Shown here: positions 13,319 through 25,089 of the stretch, in pieces
How positions within the stretch are numbered: position 1 is the stretch's first letter
Layout of the letters: each line of letters begins with the position of its first letter
Assembly (NCBI GenBank): GCA_015680685.1
Contig: MNCI01025089.1
Coordinates: forward strand, 1,150,012 to 1,214,011
Length of the DNA: 64,000 bases
Source of the DNA: Gnetum montanum
Lineage: Eukaryota > Streptophyta > Gnetopsida > Gnetales > Gnetaceae
Reading direction: 5' to 3'
Notes under the pieces: model-generated
What the model was told of the DNA's origin: nothing
The model's input: the letters and a program-made list of their open reading frames with translations, nothing else
Database searches by the model: none
Position numbers and translations under genes: made by a program

Positions 13319-14701
13319 CTTATATGGTTTAATGATTTTAAAATACACCACAATTGGTTACTAATTCAAGGCTAGGTACTTTGAAACATTGCCAAATAAA
13401 GATAAAAAGAAGTCTTCAAGGATGCTTTAGAACAAAAATACAAGCTTAAAATTGGTAATGATAGTTGTTCTTCTCAATCACCTATAGAGATCATTTGTGA
13501 AAACTTAATATTTTTTATAAATTATATGATAATATGTAGTGTGAGTTAAGAGTATTCATAGTTGTTATGTTAAGAATCATCATAATTTGAGATTTGACAT
13601 AGGCTAACATGAAAATAAGCTAAGCAATTTTGTGGCCATCAAATTGTCTAAAGAATTAAATTCTCCAAATTAAAAGGAGATTTGCAAATTGTTGAACATC
13701 TAACAATTTGACATTAGATTTTTTTCCAAACATGAACATATAAGAAGTGAAAAGTGAGTGCATGGAATAGCTAATGGAACAACATAGATAAAAGAAGACT
13801 TATGCATGATGTAATGTAGAAAAAGAAATTGTTTTGTTGAATTAGATCTATAGAATAGTAGAATGCATATGGCTAAAGAGTGGTGGAAACACAAGATAAA
13901 ATAGAAGCAAATTAATTGAAACCATCCTTTAAAAAAACAACAATACAAAGAAATAAAATATCTAGGAAAAACAACCTAGGAGGATGCAACAATAATCTTA
14001 CAAGATGGGATCAAGAATTAGAGATGACTAATGAATAGTTGTGTTACTTTGTTCACTCTCTAATGCATGTGCCTAATTCTAGATCTAATAGAACCACTAT
14101 ACATATGATGGACAAGGAAGTGAATAAGATCTATGCATCAATCTAGATTCAAGAGGATTCGTTGTGTATCAAGAAGACAACGCAAAGGGAATACAATATA
14201 TTAGTAAGGAAAGAGGAAAATCATAAGGGACTTTAAGATGCTAAGAGTCATAAAGAGCTTTGTGATCATTATTGCAATAATGGGTACTTTGTAGAGAAGC
14301 TATTTTTGGAAATTTATTCAAATGCAAAATGTTCAAAGTGCCAAAGCCAATAGTCAATCTCTTTATGTTTAGGAGTATCATCCTATGTATAGGCCATAAA
14401 TGCTTTGTATATTATGAAGAAATAGCAATTTGGGATCCATAGAATTTTCTACAAGGTTTTGAATAAGAGAAATCATGTGTAGATGTTTGATGTAAAAAAT
14501 GATGTTAAACATTAAAAAGGCATGATCGATGCCAAATGTTGAAGAGAAATATGACATTGCATATTGAGGAGAGTACCAAAGAAGCTAAGGTTAGAATCAA
14601 CATAGGAGAAAATGTTGCACATTGAAACTAAAGATTGAGAATAAGCATCCCACAAAAATTGATGTAGCAGGTGACATGAAATTTAATTTCTAGCTGACAT
14701 T
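13319..14701. other. AT-rich stretch with no gene I can support
   Basis: There is no motif-bearing ORF on either strand. It is probably the older repeat DNA into which the 14713-15651 LINE inserted. Confidence 0.4.
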
Positions 14702-14712
14702 AAAGATAAACC
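14702..14712 (+). repeat. Target-site duplication, left, of LINE copy A
   Basis: AAAGATAAACC, 11 bp, is repeated at 15652-15662 immediately after the poly(A). Confidence 0.85.
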
Positions 14713-15651
14713 TTTGGGTGGAAGGGCATTCTTCCGAAAAAAATTAAAGCCTTTGGGTGGTTGATTCTCCACCAGGCCCTCCCTATCCGTGCTGCACTGC
14801 AGGCTCAGGGCATGGCAATCAATAATCTATGCCCTATGTACAATTAGCATGTCGAGACTCAGCAGCACTTTGTTCTTGAGTGCCACGTAACCAAGCAGAT
14901 GTGGCGAACGGCGGGGCTCCGCTCTCCAGAATTCTCTAGCAACTCGGCAACGCTGGCGGCGCTCTGGGTCCTGTGGCGGGCCAGGAATGATTGCATTTTC
15001 AATGGTATAGCAATCCCCTTCGTGAGCACCCTTGCCAGAAAGATGCGGAAGCTTTGGACGGAAATTGCCTTAGCAATGGGTCCTCCACCCACCTCCGAAC
15101 CTTCCATTCAGCAGCTGACACAAACACGGCGGGGGCACGGGGGGGCCACCTTGCACGGCGGGAACACCCCCCACGACGGAGCCCCGGAGTGGACAAGCCC
15201 TGGACAGCTTCATGAGGAGGAGAGGCAGGAACGTAATGATGGCGTCTCTGCCTCTCTCAGGGATCACACCCCGACCCTCCCTATGCAGGCTTGGGTGGCA
15301 AGCGCCCCCAATTCACGCAGGACCGGCATCGCCCAGATTATTGACGAATATAGACGTCGCAGAGCGGATGGACCAGAACAGCCCAAGATGGGCAACAAAT
15401 AAAGATCGTCCGCGTCTCCCGGCTGCCTGCCGTCGTCGCAGGTTGTCTGGGCACCCTGGGTGGGGTTTTTCTTGATGGAAAATTGGTCTCTTTTTCTTGG
15501 GGGTGGGTTGCCTTTTTCGCTACCATGTGTTCTTGGTGGGGATTTCCCTGTCCGGTGAGGCCAGAAGCCCTGGCCCACGTTATACCCGTGTATAGCTTCT
15601 CCTTTTTCTTTTTTTTGAAAATTAATATAGCCTGACCTTTTTCAAAAAAAA
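14713..15651 (+). mobile_element. 5'-truncated GC-rich LINE, copy A (lacks the extra C-terminal domain)
   Basis: The segment begins within the ORF2 zinc-binding region: KIKAFGWLILHQALP, then a stop-interrupted cysteine/histidine stretch ending ETQQHFVLECHVTKQ, then LWVLWRARNDCIF. Directly afterwards the protein passes to a Pro/Gly/His-rich linker and ends with RRTGIAQIIDEYRRR before TAA at about 15402. The domain present at this position in copies C and D is absent. A T-rich 3' UTR ends in poly(A) near 15644-15654. AAAGATAAACC flanks it at 14702-14712 and 15652-15662. GC content is far higher than in the flanks. The intact frame from 14899 to 15402 is notable for a truncated copy. Confidence 0.85.
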
Positions 15652-15662
15652 AAAGATAAACC
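15652..15662 (+). repeat. Target-site duplication, right, of LINE copy A
   Basis: AAAGATAAACC matches 14702-14712 exactly; the As at its start overlap the poly(A) tail. Confidence 0.85.
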
Positions 15663-16480
15663 ATAAATAGTGTTGGCAATGATAGAAAATGTCAAATCTG
15701 GAGCTACTAAAGATGGATTGAGTAGGAAAAAGCCATAGAATGTACTTGAAACTTTAAATAGGTAGAACATTATCCCCTGTTGATAGATATTGCTGAAGAA
15801 TGCTAGAGGGAAAGCATGATGGACCTCAGTATAACACCAATGGTGGGGTGCTGTGACACAGAAGTGGGACATGACTAGATTCCTAAAATTAACCTCTTCC
15901 ATACTTCATATGAAGATTCACACTTCTTACATCACTCTACACTTAATAGTCCTTCACTACATTAGGGTTGAGATTCTCATTTATCCTCATGAATGCTAAA
16001 TATAGAGAGGAATGGAAATAGATGAGGAAAGGACATGAGAGAAAGAAAAGAGAAATATAGTACATGAGAACAGAAATTATAGTAAGTAAAGACCAAAAGA
16101 AAAGAAAAAGAAGAGAAAAGAGGATATTTCTTATACACTTATTATGAAGATGGTGCTATGCCACAAAAGTGGAACNAACATATAATAAACTAGAATAGAT
16201 ATCATTGAAAAATATGAAGAAAATATCTAGAGAAATAGTAAAATATGAGATAGAGAGGAGGGATAGTAAGCAAAATAACATAAAATAAAATAATTTTTAG
16301 CAAAACTATTATCCCAATGTAGTATATATCTCATCGTAGTGTAGAATAACTAATAAAAAGTAAATTTCCACTAGAAGAACACATATTTTGACTCAAATAG
16401 TGAGTGGGTTCAATACTGTAAATTGGCTACATGTAGTAGCATTTTGAAAAGCTTATGTTAATAGGATCTAATAATTTATG
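15663..16480. other. AT-rich DNA between the LINE and the Gypsy pol, possibly LTR
   Basis: No gene was seen. Two related phrases, GGTGCTGTGACACAGAAGTGG near 15846 and GGTGCTATGCCACAAAAGTGG near 16152, hint at repeated LTR DNA downstream of the minus-strand Gypsy integrase. An N lies at 16176. Confidence 0.3.
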
Positions 16481-16499
16481 TTCTTCCTATTAGATAGAA

Positions 16500-19400
16500 T
16501 TTGGCCATCATTTTGTAGAGATTAAATCACTAGAAAAGGACCTTGCCAGTTGAGGGAGAACTTTGAATCTCTAGAGTTTGGAAAATGGTGAAGGACTAGA
16601 TTGCCCTTGTGAATCTCTCTAATTTTAACATGTTTGAAGTGATGATGTTAAATAGCTACTTGATATTTATGTAAATATTGAAGAGTAGCTTTCCATTGTT
16701 CTTCTAGAAGACCTAATACAATGCATCACATATTATTGTTATCTTAATCTAAATACCAATCGTGAAGAGAGATACAGAGAGATGGAATATGGAGCTCAAC
16801 TAGTAAGATTGCCTTAGGATCATAGGTTAGAAAATATGGGGTATAACCAATGGTTGTATGAAAAGTGGTACGATGGACCTAGAGAGCATATGATAGCTCT
16901 GTGTTCCAATTGTGTTTGGTTTTATTGACCATGATATGAAGAAAATGGATGAGAGTTTTATTAGTGGATTTGGCTTAATAGTTAGATAAGGAGTAATTAA
17001 TTGATGAAAATGATTGAGTGATATGATACATAGAGTAGAAATTAGCTACCTTCGTATCTTTGAAATAAGATCTATTGTTAGTTACAATTTAGAAAGTTAC
17101 ATTGAATCAGGTTATTATGTGATCAAGAATGAAATAACAAATGAAGCAAAACTTTTTGGAATGTAAAGAAACAACTTCTACCCACTTAGTAATGTATCTA
17201 ATAGTAGTCAAAATGAATTTTTTCCTATCAAATGAAGGAGTGCTAGTAGCACCAATAAGATCTAAACCCAATTTTTGAAAGGATCAGGTGATTTAAGGTA
17301 TGTTAAGTTCCTTTGAAAGAAGATAGATAAGTGATACATGCCTTTGGCAAGTATTGCACATCTTGACTACGTTGTAAGCATCTTTAGCAATGGCTAGCCA
17401 CAAATAGCCTAGAAAGATGAATGAGTAATTAAAAACTATGACCTAAGTATTTGTCACAAACTCCTACATGAACCTAGCCAAGGACTATCTTAGAATTTAT
17501 AGGACTAAGATAATGTAGAAGAACACCCATAGGAGAAAATCAACATAAAATATTAGGATTCACTAAGCAAAAATATTAACTACATTTATGTAGAGCATCC
17601 TTTTGAGTATTTGTTAGATGACTAGGAATCTTTCCAATGATTAGATAATAAAGAAGATTAGCATATTGATGATCCTCATCATTTGTGTTGATAGCACTAA
17701 TGAAGACATTAGCAGAATGTGTAATAGACATTAGAAAATTTGATTATCTAAGTTAATCTTGTATGGTTGAAGGATCATCATAAATTGCAAATGTTGCTAA
17801 GGCATCAGCAAGCATGTTTTCAAAGGGTGGAATGTAGCTCAAGATATGAATAGAAAAGGAAAGGATAAATTCGTTAGCTATTTCTAGATTAGAAAATAAA
17901 TGAGAAGCCTTACAGTCATATCCACTATTAACTTGATTTATGATGAGCTAATAGTTACCATAAATAGTAATAGTCTTCACTTTATTCTGCAAGACTAGTA
18001 AGAGACCTCATATTAGAGCTTGACATTGAGCTATATTATTAGTGCATGCAAAGTCAAGCTTATAAGCCCGATAAAGGACTTGCTTGGTGAAAAGAATAAG
18101 GATATAAGTCATGCTAGATTCAAGAGAAGTGTGTGATTTATTGAAATAAAGGACAACATTTAAATTCTTTGTTTCAGTATGTAAGTTATGAACAATGTTA
18201 GTTGACTCAAAAGTAGAGATAAAATTAGCTAAGGCTTGACCTTTGAGAGATTGTTAAGATAGAAAATAAAGGTCAAACTTAATAAGAAAAGTTTTTCAAT
18301 GAGTTAAGTGATCATTCTCGAAAGGATTATTAGCAATGAATTTAAGAATGTTATCCTTGTAGATAACAAATACCTTAGCATTAAGAAGGTAATGCCACCA
18401 CTTATTAAGAGCAAAGAAAAGACTTAGATAAGATTTTTTGATACTAGAGTATCTAGTTTCCCAATTTGGAAAAGAATGAGATATGTAACATATGGAAAGA
18501 TCAACTCCATCTTCTTACCTTTGCAAAAGCATGACAAATATGAAATGGTTGGATTTAGAAAAATAAAAGTAAAAAGGTTGATTAAATTATGGAGGATGTA
18601 GAATGGGAAGGGTACTCAAAACCTCTTTAATAGAGTCAAAAGGGTACTCAAAACCTCTTTAATAGAGTCAAAAGGGTACTCAAAACCTCTTTAATAGAGT
18701 CAAAGGCTTTTTGATACTCCTCATTCCAAATGAAAAATATAAATTTATGAAGCAAGTGAGTTATATGATGAAGATGATTAGTAAGATTAGAGATGTAGTA
18801 GTAAATCGATCAAAGATGATCTTGTAGAATAAGCATAGCTTGAATGTTTCTAGGTGGTGTAAGATCTGGGATAGCTTTAATATTTTTAGGGCCAATAGCT
18901 ATACCATCTTAGTATACAATATAATCTAACATTTTACCCATGAGGACCACAAAGATGCACTTTTTTGGTTTAAATCATAGGCTAAACTTGTCACAGCGAG
19001 TTAAGACTTGATTTAAGTCAAAGGCATGATTAGTTTCTAGGGTAGATATGATTGGTAAATCATCAATATAGTTTTTAAATATTTTAAACATAATGTCATT
19101 GAAGATGAAAGTCATAGTGTGTTGATAGGTAGCCCCAACATTCTTGAGTCCAAAGGACATTTTAGTATAATAAAATTTATCGAAGGATTCATGAAATGGT
19201 ATATTCTTAATGATATGGATATATCTGAATTTCATTGTAATTAGAAAACCAATTCATAAATAATAAAAGAGTATGATCAACTATAGAGTTTATAAGCTAA
19301 TCAATGTTGGCTAAAGGAAAGTCATCCTAAATGGTCACCTTACTAAGATCTTGAAAGAAAATGCATATACAAATGTCATCATTCTTCTTGGGAACTACAA

Positions 19401-19800
19401 CAATCTTAGAAACCCAATCAAAATAGTCATCAAGGTGAATGAATCTCACATTGTAGATTTTAGTGAACTCTTCTTTTATAGTAAGAGCTATAGCTAGATG
19501 AATTTTCCTAACCTTCTATTTGATAGGTTTGGAATCTTCTTCCAAAATAATGTTATGTTATACCAACTTTGAATCTTAACTAAACATATTATTATATCCC
19601 TAAGCAAAAGCAACTGCTTTTTTAAAGTTTATAAGATGGCCTCCTAAAGGACTTGGGGAGAAAATTGCACTAAGCTAAAGAGTTTCTTGTTTACCCTTAT
19701 GACTTAGTAGAGGAAAGTCAATTAGGCAATTGTTCATTAAAAAACACTTTCAATTAGGGAAAAAAGGTCTAATTGAGATAGAAGCTTATCCTTTGTTATG
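16500..19800 (-). mobile_element. Decayed Ty3/Gypsy pol, minus strand (RT, RNase H, integrase)
   Basis: Reading the minus strand downwards: the RT N-terminal part at about 19450-19320 gives DWVSKIVVVPKKNDD. The RT core at 19235-18975 gives MSFGLKNVGATYQHTM and NYIDDLPI, where YIDD is the catalytic box. A thumb-like AFDSIKEVL lies at 18710 and below. RNase H at about 18100-17750 gives CTNNIAQCQALI, a stop, and NMLADALATFA. The integrase zinc finger at about 17400-17330 gives KDAYNVVKMCNTCQRH. The integrase C-terminal part at about 16860-16745 gives GYTPYFLTYDPKAILLVE. The domain order RT-RH-INT is that of Ty3/Gypsy. Many stops show that it is dead. LTRs were not resolved. Confidence 0.8.
18610..18705. 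repeat. Tandem repeat, 32-bp unit x 3, in the Gypsy RT thumb region
   Basis: GGGTACTCAAAACCTCTTTA starts at 18610, 18642 and 18674. The unit length is not a multiple of three, so each unit shifts the reading frame of the antisense RT. Confidence 0.9.
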
Positions 19801-20347
19801 TCTAAAGAGGATATAAGAGAATCTAATCCTAATTTTAAGTTAAGAAAATAAAGATATAGAGTTTGACATACCTAGCTTGTAGGGTATCTCAAGATTAGAG
19901 GTTGAAGTAGAGAATCTAGGCAAGCATCCATCTTTAGTTAGGACAAAATTAGGAAAGAAAATTATGTTTTTGTATTTAAAAAGAAATAATGTTAAATGTT
20001 AAGTTAAATGATGTCAAAATATCATAGATGTTGAAACTTCTAAGGTGCACATCATTTTCAATTATAAAAGTAATAGAAAAGGAAAGCTCAATACTAAAGC
20101 TTTCATTTGCATCAGATCATCTTAAGAAATGAGATACAAGTAGAGTAAATAGTGACAAAAACATGAGATGACAAGAGAATGATGGTAAGTGGCAACAACA
20201 ATACGTAGGAAACCAAGGGTGGGTCCAGTAACAATAAGGAGATACCTCAATTCTATTCATTTTCTCTTAGAATCGAAATGTGAGTCATTCAAACCTTAGT
20301 TAGGAATCTTTTATATAGTTTGCTATTGTGCCTTTGGGTTTCCTTCA

Positions 20348-20374
20348 TGTTAGAACTTTATTAAAGTTCTAACA
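20348..20374. repeat. Perfect 27-bp palindrome
   Basis: TGTTAGAACTTTA is followed by T and then its exact reverse complement. The ends are TG and CA. It lies at the expected 5'-LTR side of the minus-strand Gypsy, so it may be a relic of an LTR end. Confidence 0.8.
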
Positions 20375-21400
20375 TAGATGTCACTATGAAATTTTTGTTA
20401 GCAATATTTTTACATGTAGCACCAAAATATTGATTATTAGTTTTAACATAAAAAAATATGTTTATAATAGTAGAGAGATTTTAAATTTGTTTCATTTGCA
20501 CATGAAAATAGTAGTGCCTAAGCTCTTAGTTATTGAACTTATGTTCTTTCTCTTAGTGGATGAAAGAAGCATCGTGGAGAATAATCGAAGAAAGCCAAGA
20601 CCCATCAAGAGTAAGCCTCTCTTTAATGATGCTAGCTTGATGCCTTAAAACCTATGGACTCACCAAGGAGTTGAAAAATTTCTAAAATTTTACATTACTT
20701 ACTTCCACATGGTGATATAGATAGGTCTAGAAGAAGAAGTTGTACTATGACCTTTGGAGGGAATCTTACCTAGATTCTTTGTAGAGCTTATAGAAATCAT
20801 ATTCAAAAATAAATTTGAGATTGAAGAGCTAAGGACATTCTAGTGTACAACAAATGCTTGAAAAAGATATAAAAGAGGAGGTGATATCGGCAGTTTAGTG
20901 TTGATAGTATATTGCTCTTGGAGACTCAAAATTACAAGGCAATGTCTAACCCTCTAAGTTTCCAAATCTTTGTTAAAAGATAAGTTAAAAGTTTTAATTG
21001 TTAAAAAAAATTTTAAAGTAGCTTTATTTTAGCTAAAAGTAACTTTGAAATTGTTATGTAGGCTTGTTAATCCAAATGTAGAAAGTTTTGATTACGTAGA
21101 ATTTTTGCAAAATTTGTTGTAAGATCTTTTCCAACATTGAAACTAGAGATCTTAGGTGATGTCCCATTTTCAATACTTGGTACAAGGTATTAAGACTCCA
21201 TAGATTCTAGAGCGAGTACAAAAACTAGGGATGAATTCATCCTTTATGGAATGAAGTTTATAGAAAAAATATAAAATAGTCAAAGGGATCAAGGATTATT
21301 CTAAGGCCTAAAAGTAAGTACAAAATTGTGTTTAATTTTTCATTAACATAAAGGTTAGATAGAGGATCATACTAATAGTTGAATATTTTTATTTTTAGCT
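20375..21400. other. AT-rich stretch with no gene I can support
   Basis: Only short ORFs are present, including 20430-20648, without motifs. Confidence 0.35.
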
Positions 21401-21409
21401 CAAATAAGT

Positions 21410-24200
21410 GTTAATGATGCAAAATTCATTGACATCATATGGGCAATAGAAGAATTTGAGGTTAGATCTATCAGTGAAGCACAAAGCACTTATAAGTGAT
21501 TATTTGAGGGTGAAGGCATTAGATATTTCAATAAGTTTGACATAGCAACACTTTTGTGTGCTTTAGAATTAAAGCATTCCTACCCTACTATAGAAAAATG
21601 TGTAGGTTCAATAAAGAGCTACTGAGTGGAGAAAGATATTTTTTTTGTTCATGTAGACTAGATGTAAGTTATCATCACTTGGGACCTTGCTAGATGAAGG
21701 TATTGGTTAGGCTTCCTAAAGAAGAAAAATAAAAGCTTGATTAAGCAAAATTATCAATTGTGGAGTATTGGATTAGGTTAGAGAAAATAGATACTATCAA
21801 TGGACACAAGGAAATCAATGAAGAATTATAAAAGTTATTCCCTTTATTCATTAAAAGAATATTTTCTAATAACATTAGTTAGAAATTGGAGCTGGCCATA
21901 GGCAATCGTATGGGTTGTGAAAGGCTATGTTCCAAGGAAGGATAGCTAACTAGGCATCAATGATCTATTAAGGGGTAGTTGAAGAAATGAAGAAACTATT
22001 CCAAGAGAACAAAGAAGATAATGATTAAAAGACTCAGTTTTGGATTCTACTATGGGTTAGTAAAAGTTGTGAAAATTTTGTGTGCTAAAGGTGGAGAGAA
22101 GTAAGTAGATGTTTCATTTGAGACAAACTTGAAGCCCCCATTGTGCTAACACTTAGGGATCTAATGTCTACATAGAGCATTGGAGGTGGTGGTTCTTTAA
22201 TGTCAGCATCAAAGACTAAAAATGAAGTGAGTTCATTAATGTTAAAAAGCATTAAGGAAGCTCACAAGAAAACAAGTGGAGATGTACAAGTAGGAAAGGA
22301 GGGGATTTTTAAGACCACCTCCAAAACTATTAAGAGGGAAAGAGCTTCAAGAAAGAGAAAACCTCTTTCAGAGGAAGAAGGCATCTTCTCGAAGACTCCT
22401 AAAATAAAGATCTCCTAGGAGAAGATAGAAGAGAGATTAAGTAAGTTTATGTATTTGTTATATTTTGCTAAGAATAAGTGATGTAGTGTAGTTTCTAGTT
22501 TTAACATTGATAACGAATGATGTGGTACTAACACTTTGCTCATTTTGTAGAAGCTACTTGAAAAATAAGAGTTTTCGAACAAGAAGCAAAGAAGCTACAT
22601 TCCAACCTTCTTTCTATTCTTGAAGGTTAGACTAAAGGTATGAGAAAAGAGAAACTAGATTTTCTAAATGACTTACTTTCATTATTGGAAAATAAACAAG
22701 GAAATAAGGAAAGTCTAGGTTTCTTTTCTAACCTATTGGATTTGAACCTTAATGAAATGTGTCAGGAGAAATAGGAGACCTAGGAGAGTAAAATGGATGA
22801 GCTATCAAAAATGGAGATCCCTCATCCTCCTCTTGAAGATTTCACTCCTATGGCTAACAAACTAGATTTAAATGATCTAGAGGTTTGTAAATGGATAAAT
22901 GATGTGATGAGTTTGAAACTCTTCACATCATATGATAAGTGCATTTTGACGTTGCATCAAAGATTATACATCATTTTATAGATGTCCAAAGGACTTAACC
23001 CATTTTTTTCTTTTCCAAAGATGAAAAGAAAAATTTATGCTTATGTTAAGGATAAGCAATCAATATTGGAGGGTTTAGCAAAAAACATGGAAAGAAAGTT
23101 AAACTTAATCTCTCTAGAAGAAGGTAAGTAATTGAAACATTAGTATCAAAGGAATAATATCTAGCATTAGTGGCAGAAATCTAATGTTCTCTATTTATCA
23201 TGAAGAAATAAAATTTAAACTAAATAAGAATCATGTAACATTCCATGATCTGGCTATGAATATATACATAATAGTAGAAAAAGTAGTTATGTAAAAAATA
23301 AGTATAACTCTCAACTATAATAAAGATATGGGAGTACTAGATATTGAATAGACGAATACAAATATCATACTCCTAGACTTCTTAGAGTAAGCATAAGAGA
23401 AAGAGGATGAGCATGAGAGATAAATAAATATGTTTAACCATGTGGAGATTTAAAAAGTTGAAATAAGGGGTAGCAACATAATTAAGCATAATTCTTCTTT
23501 CCATGCATACTAGAGAGAAAAGAATGAAGTAATGAAATTTTAAAGGGCTTTAGTAAAGCACAAGTAATGAACACTGGCATTAATACACTTCATAACTAGT
23601 TTGAGAGATTTTGTTGTAGCATGGACGAGTTAGGGGAGAAAGCATCAAATGAATAAGTAGTGGTACAAAAGAGAGTACTGCAAGTTGCTAAAATAAAATA
23701 AGAGCCTATTTATGGACAAGAAAATAAGAAGTCTATTCATTAAATAGAATAAGTTAAAAGAATTGTTTAAAGATTTTACTAATAGTATGGTGATTACCAC
23801 ACTAGAAGAACAACAAAGAGGTTCCTAAGAAGAACCTACAAAAGACAAGGATGATGATGATATCACCTAGGAATAACTAAAAGCCCATGAAGAAGAATGG
23901 TCTAGTATTCTATTAAGGATTCCAAGTTTAGTGTTTAACACATTGGATACAACCAACTTGAGCTTGGAAGAGATAAAAGAAAGAATATTAGAGATGTATA
24001 AAGAGATGCAAGGAAAGTATCAAAACTTTAGAAAGTCATTTTAGTTTATCTTATTAAAAAAACTAACTACTTATTTATATTGATTTTGTACATAAACCCT
24101 AGAGAGAGTAGCCAAAGACTAGTAGTAGAGTCCACTCCCATGTAGATTGATGAGGAGGAAGAGGAAGAAGCTACTAAAAATGACAAATAAGGCTAACAAA
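21410..24200 (+). pseudogene. Transposon-type protein remnant, plus strand, unidentified family
   Basis: The plus strand keeps coding-like stretches in one orientation: near 21420-21570 EEFEVRSISEAQSTYK followed by FEGEGIRYFNKFDIATLL, which resembles the opening of plant-mobile-domain transposon proteins. At 22200-22418 there is a lysine/arginine- and serine-rich piece with a possible nuclear-localisation cluster (KRERASRKRKP). At 22793-22981 lies an acidic/hydrophobic piece (LDLNDLEVCKWINDVM). Stops and frameshifts separate them. I do not know the family; it may be the extra ORF of a Gypsy element or a non-LTR passenger. Nothing shows a catalytic centre. Confidence 0.3.
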
Positions 24201-24678
24201 ATTTTATTATTTCTAGATTAGCTTTGTATGTGTCATTTATGTTTAGCCTAAGAGACAAATTCTTTGTAAAACATCCAAGTGTAAATGATTTTTCAAGAAG
24301 TAACACACAACATCAAATGTTTTGACACGCACTAGTTGTAAAAATCTAAGAGTGATAAAAATGTTTATTAAATCATTTCAAATCGAGTATGAAACACCAC
24401 CATGAAAATTCACATTGTAACTTATATACTTCACCATTCAACTTGAGGCAAGGTTTCATTGTACATGCAAGGTTTGTAGCCCATGAGCTATAATCTTGCA
24501 TACTTTAACTTTTTGGGGCTAAAAAATCCCTTATAAATTGCTATTGCCTCACTTCCCAAGTGAAAAAAGTCATTTCTTATCTGTATTTGGGCTTGGGAAG
24601 GCTGAAAATGCCTTGGAAATTGCCAAATTTGGTATTTTCATGGGTTTTTTAGGGGGTATAGCCCCAACTACGCTGGAA

Positions 24679-24951
24679 TCACCTACCCCCAATGTAGGTG
24701 GTGTTGGGTTTTAATTTTTTCCAGTAGAGCCTAGCATAGTCAACATGTAAGCCAGTGTAGTTGCACACATTCAATGTTGTTGGTTTTGGGTTTTTCATTT
24801 TCCAAAAGTGACTAGCGTAGTTACAATAATTCCTAGCAGTATTCACATGGCTAGGATAGTTGCTACCATTTCTAGAAGTTGTAGCATAGCTATTGTAGAC
24901 CACCAAGGCTAGCATAGTTGAGGTAAAGGCCAGCGTAGTAACAAAAGTCAA
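24679..24951 (-). repeat. Degenerate internal repeats built on a TAGCGTAGTTGC-like phrase
   Basis: Phrases such as CTAGCATAGTTG, CTAGCGTAGTTA and CCAGCGTAGT recur with irregular spacing. The minus-strand ORF across them repeats tyrosine/asparagine motifs (NYPSHV, NYASHF, NYTGLHV). No known protein was recognised. It overlaps the end of the Ulp1-like locus and may be a degenerate minisatellite. Confidence 0.4.
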
Positions 24952-25089
24952 TTTACTATTTATAGTATTTAGATTGATTTTGATAACTTTGGTATATCAA
25001 AACTTGCCACAAATGGACAACTACGCTAGAAATGTTTTGACCATTACACTTGTGAGCAAATCCAATCTCTTAGTAATGATGGTAGAAAT

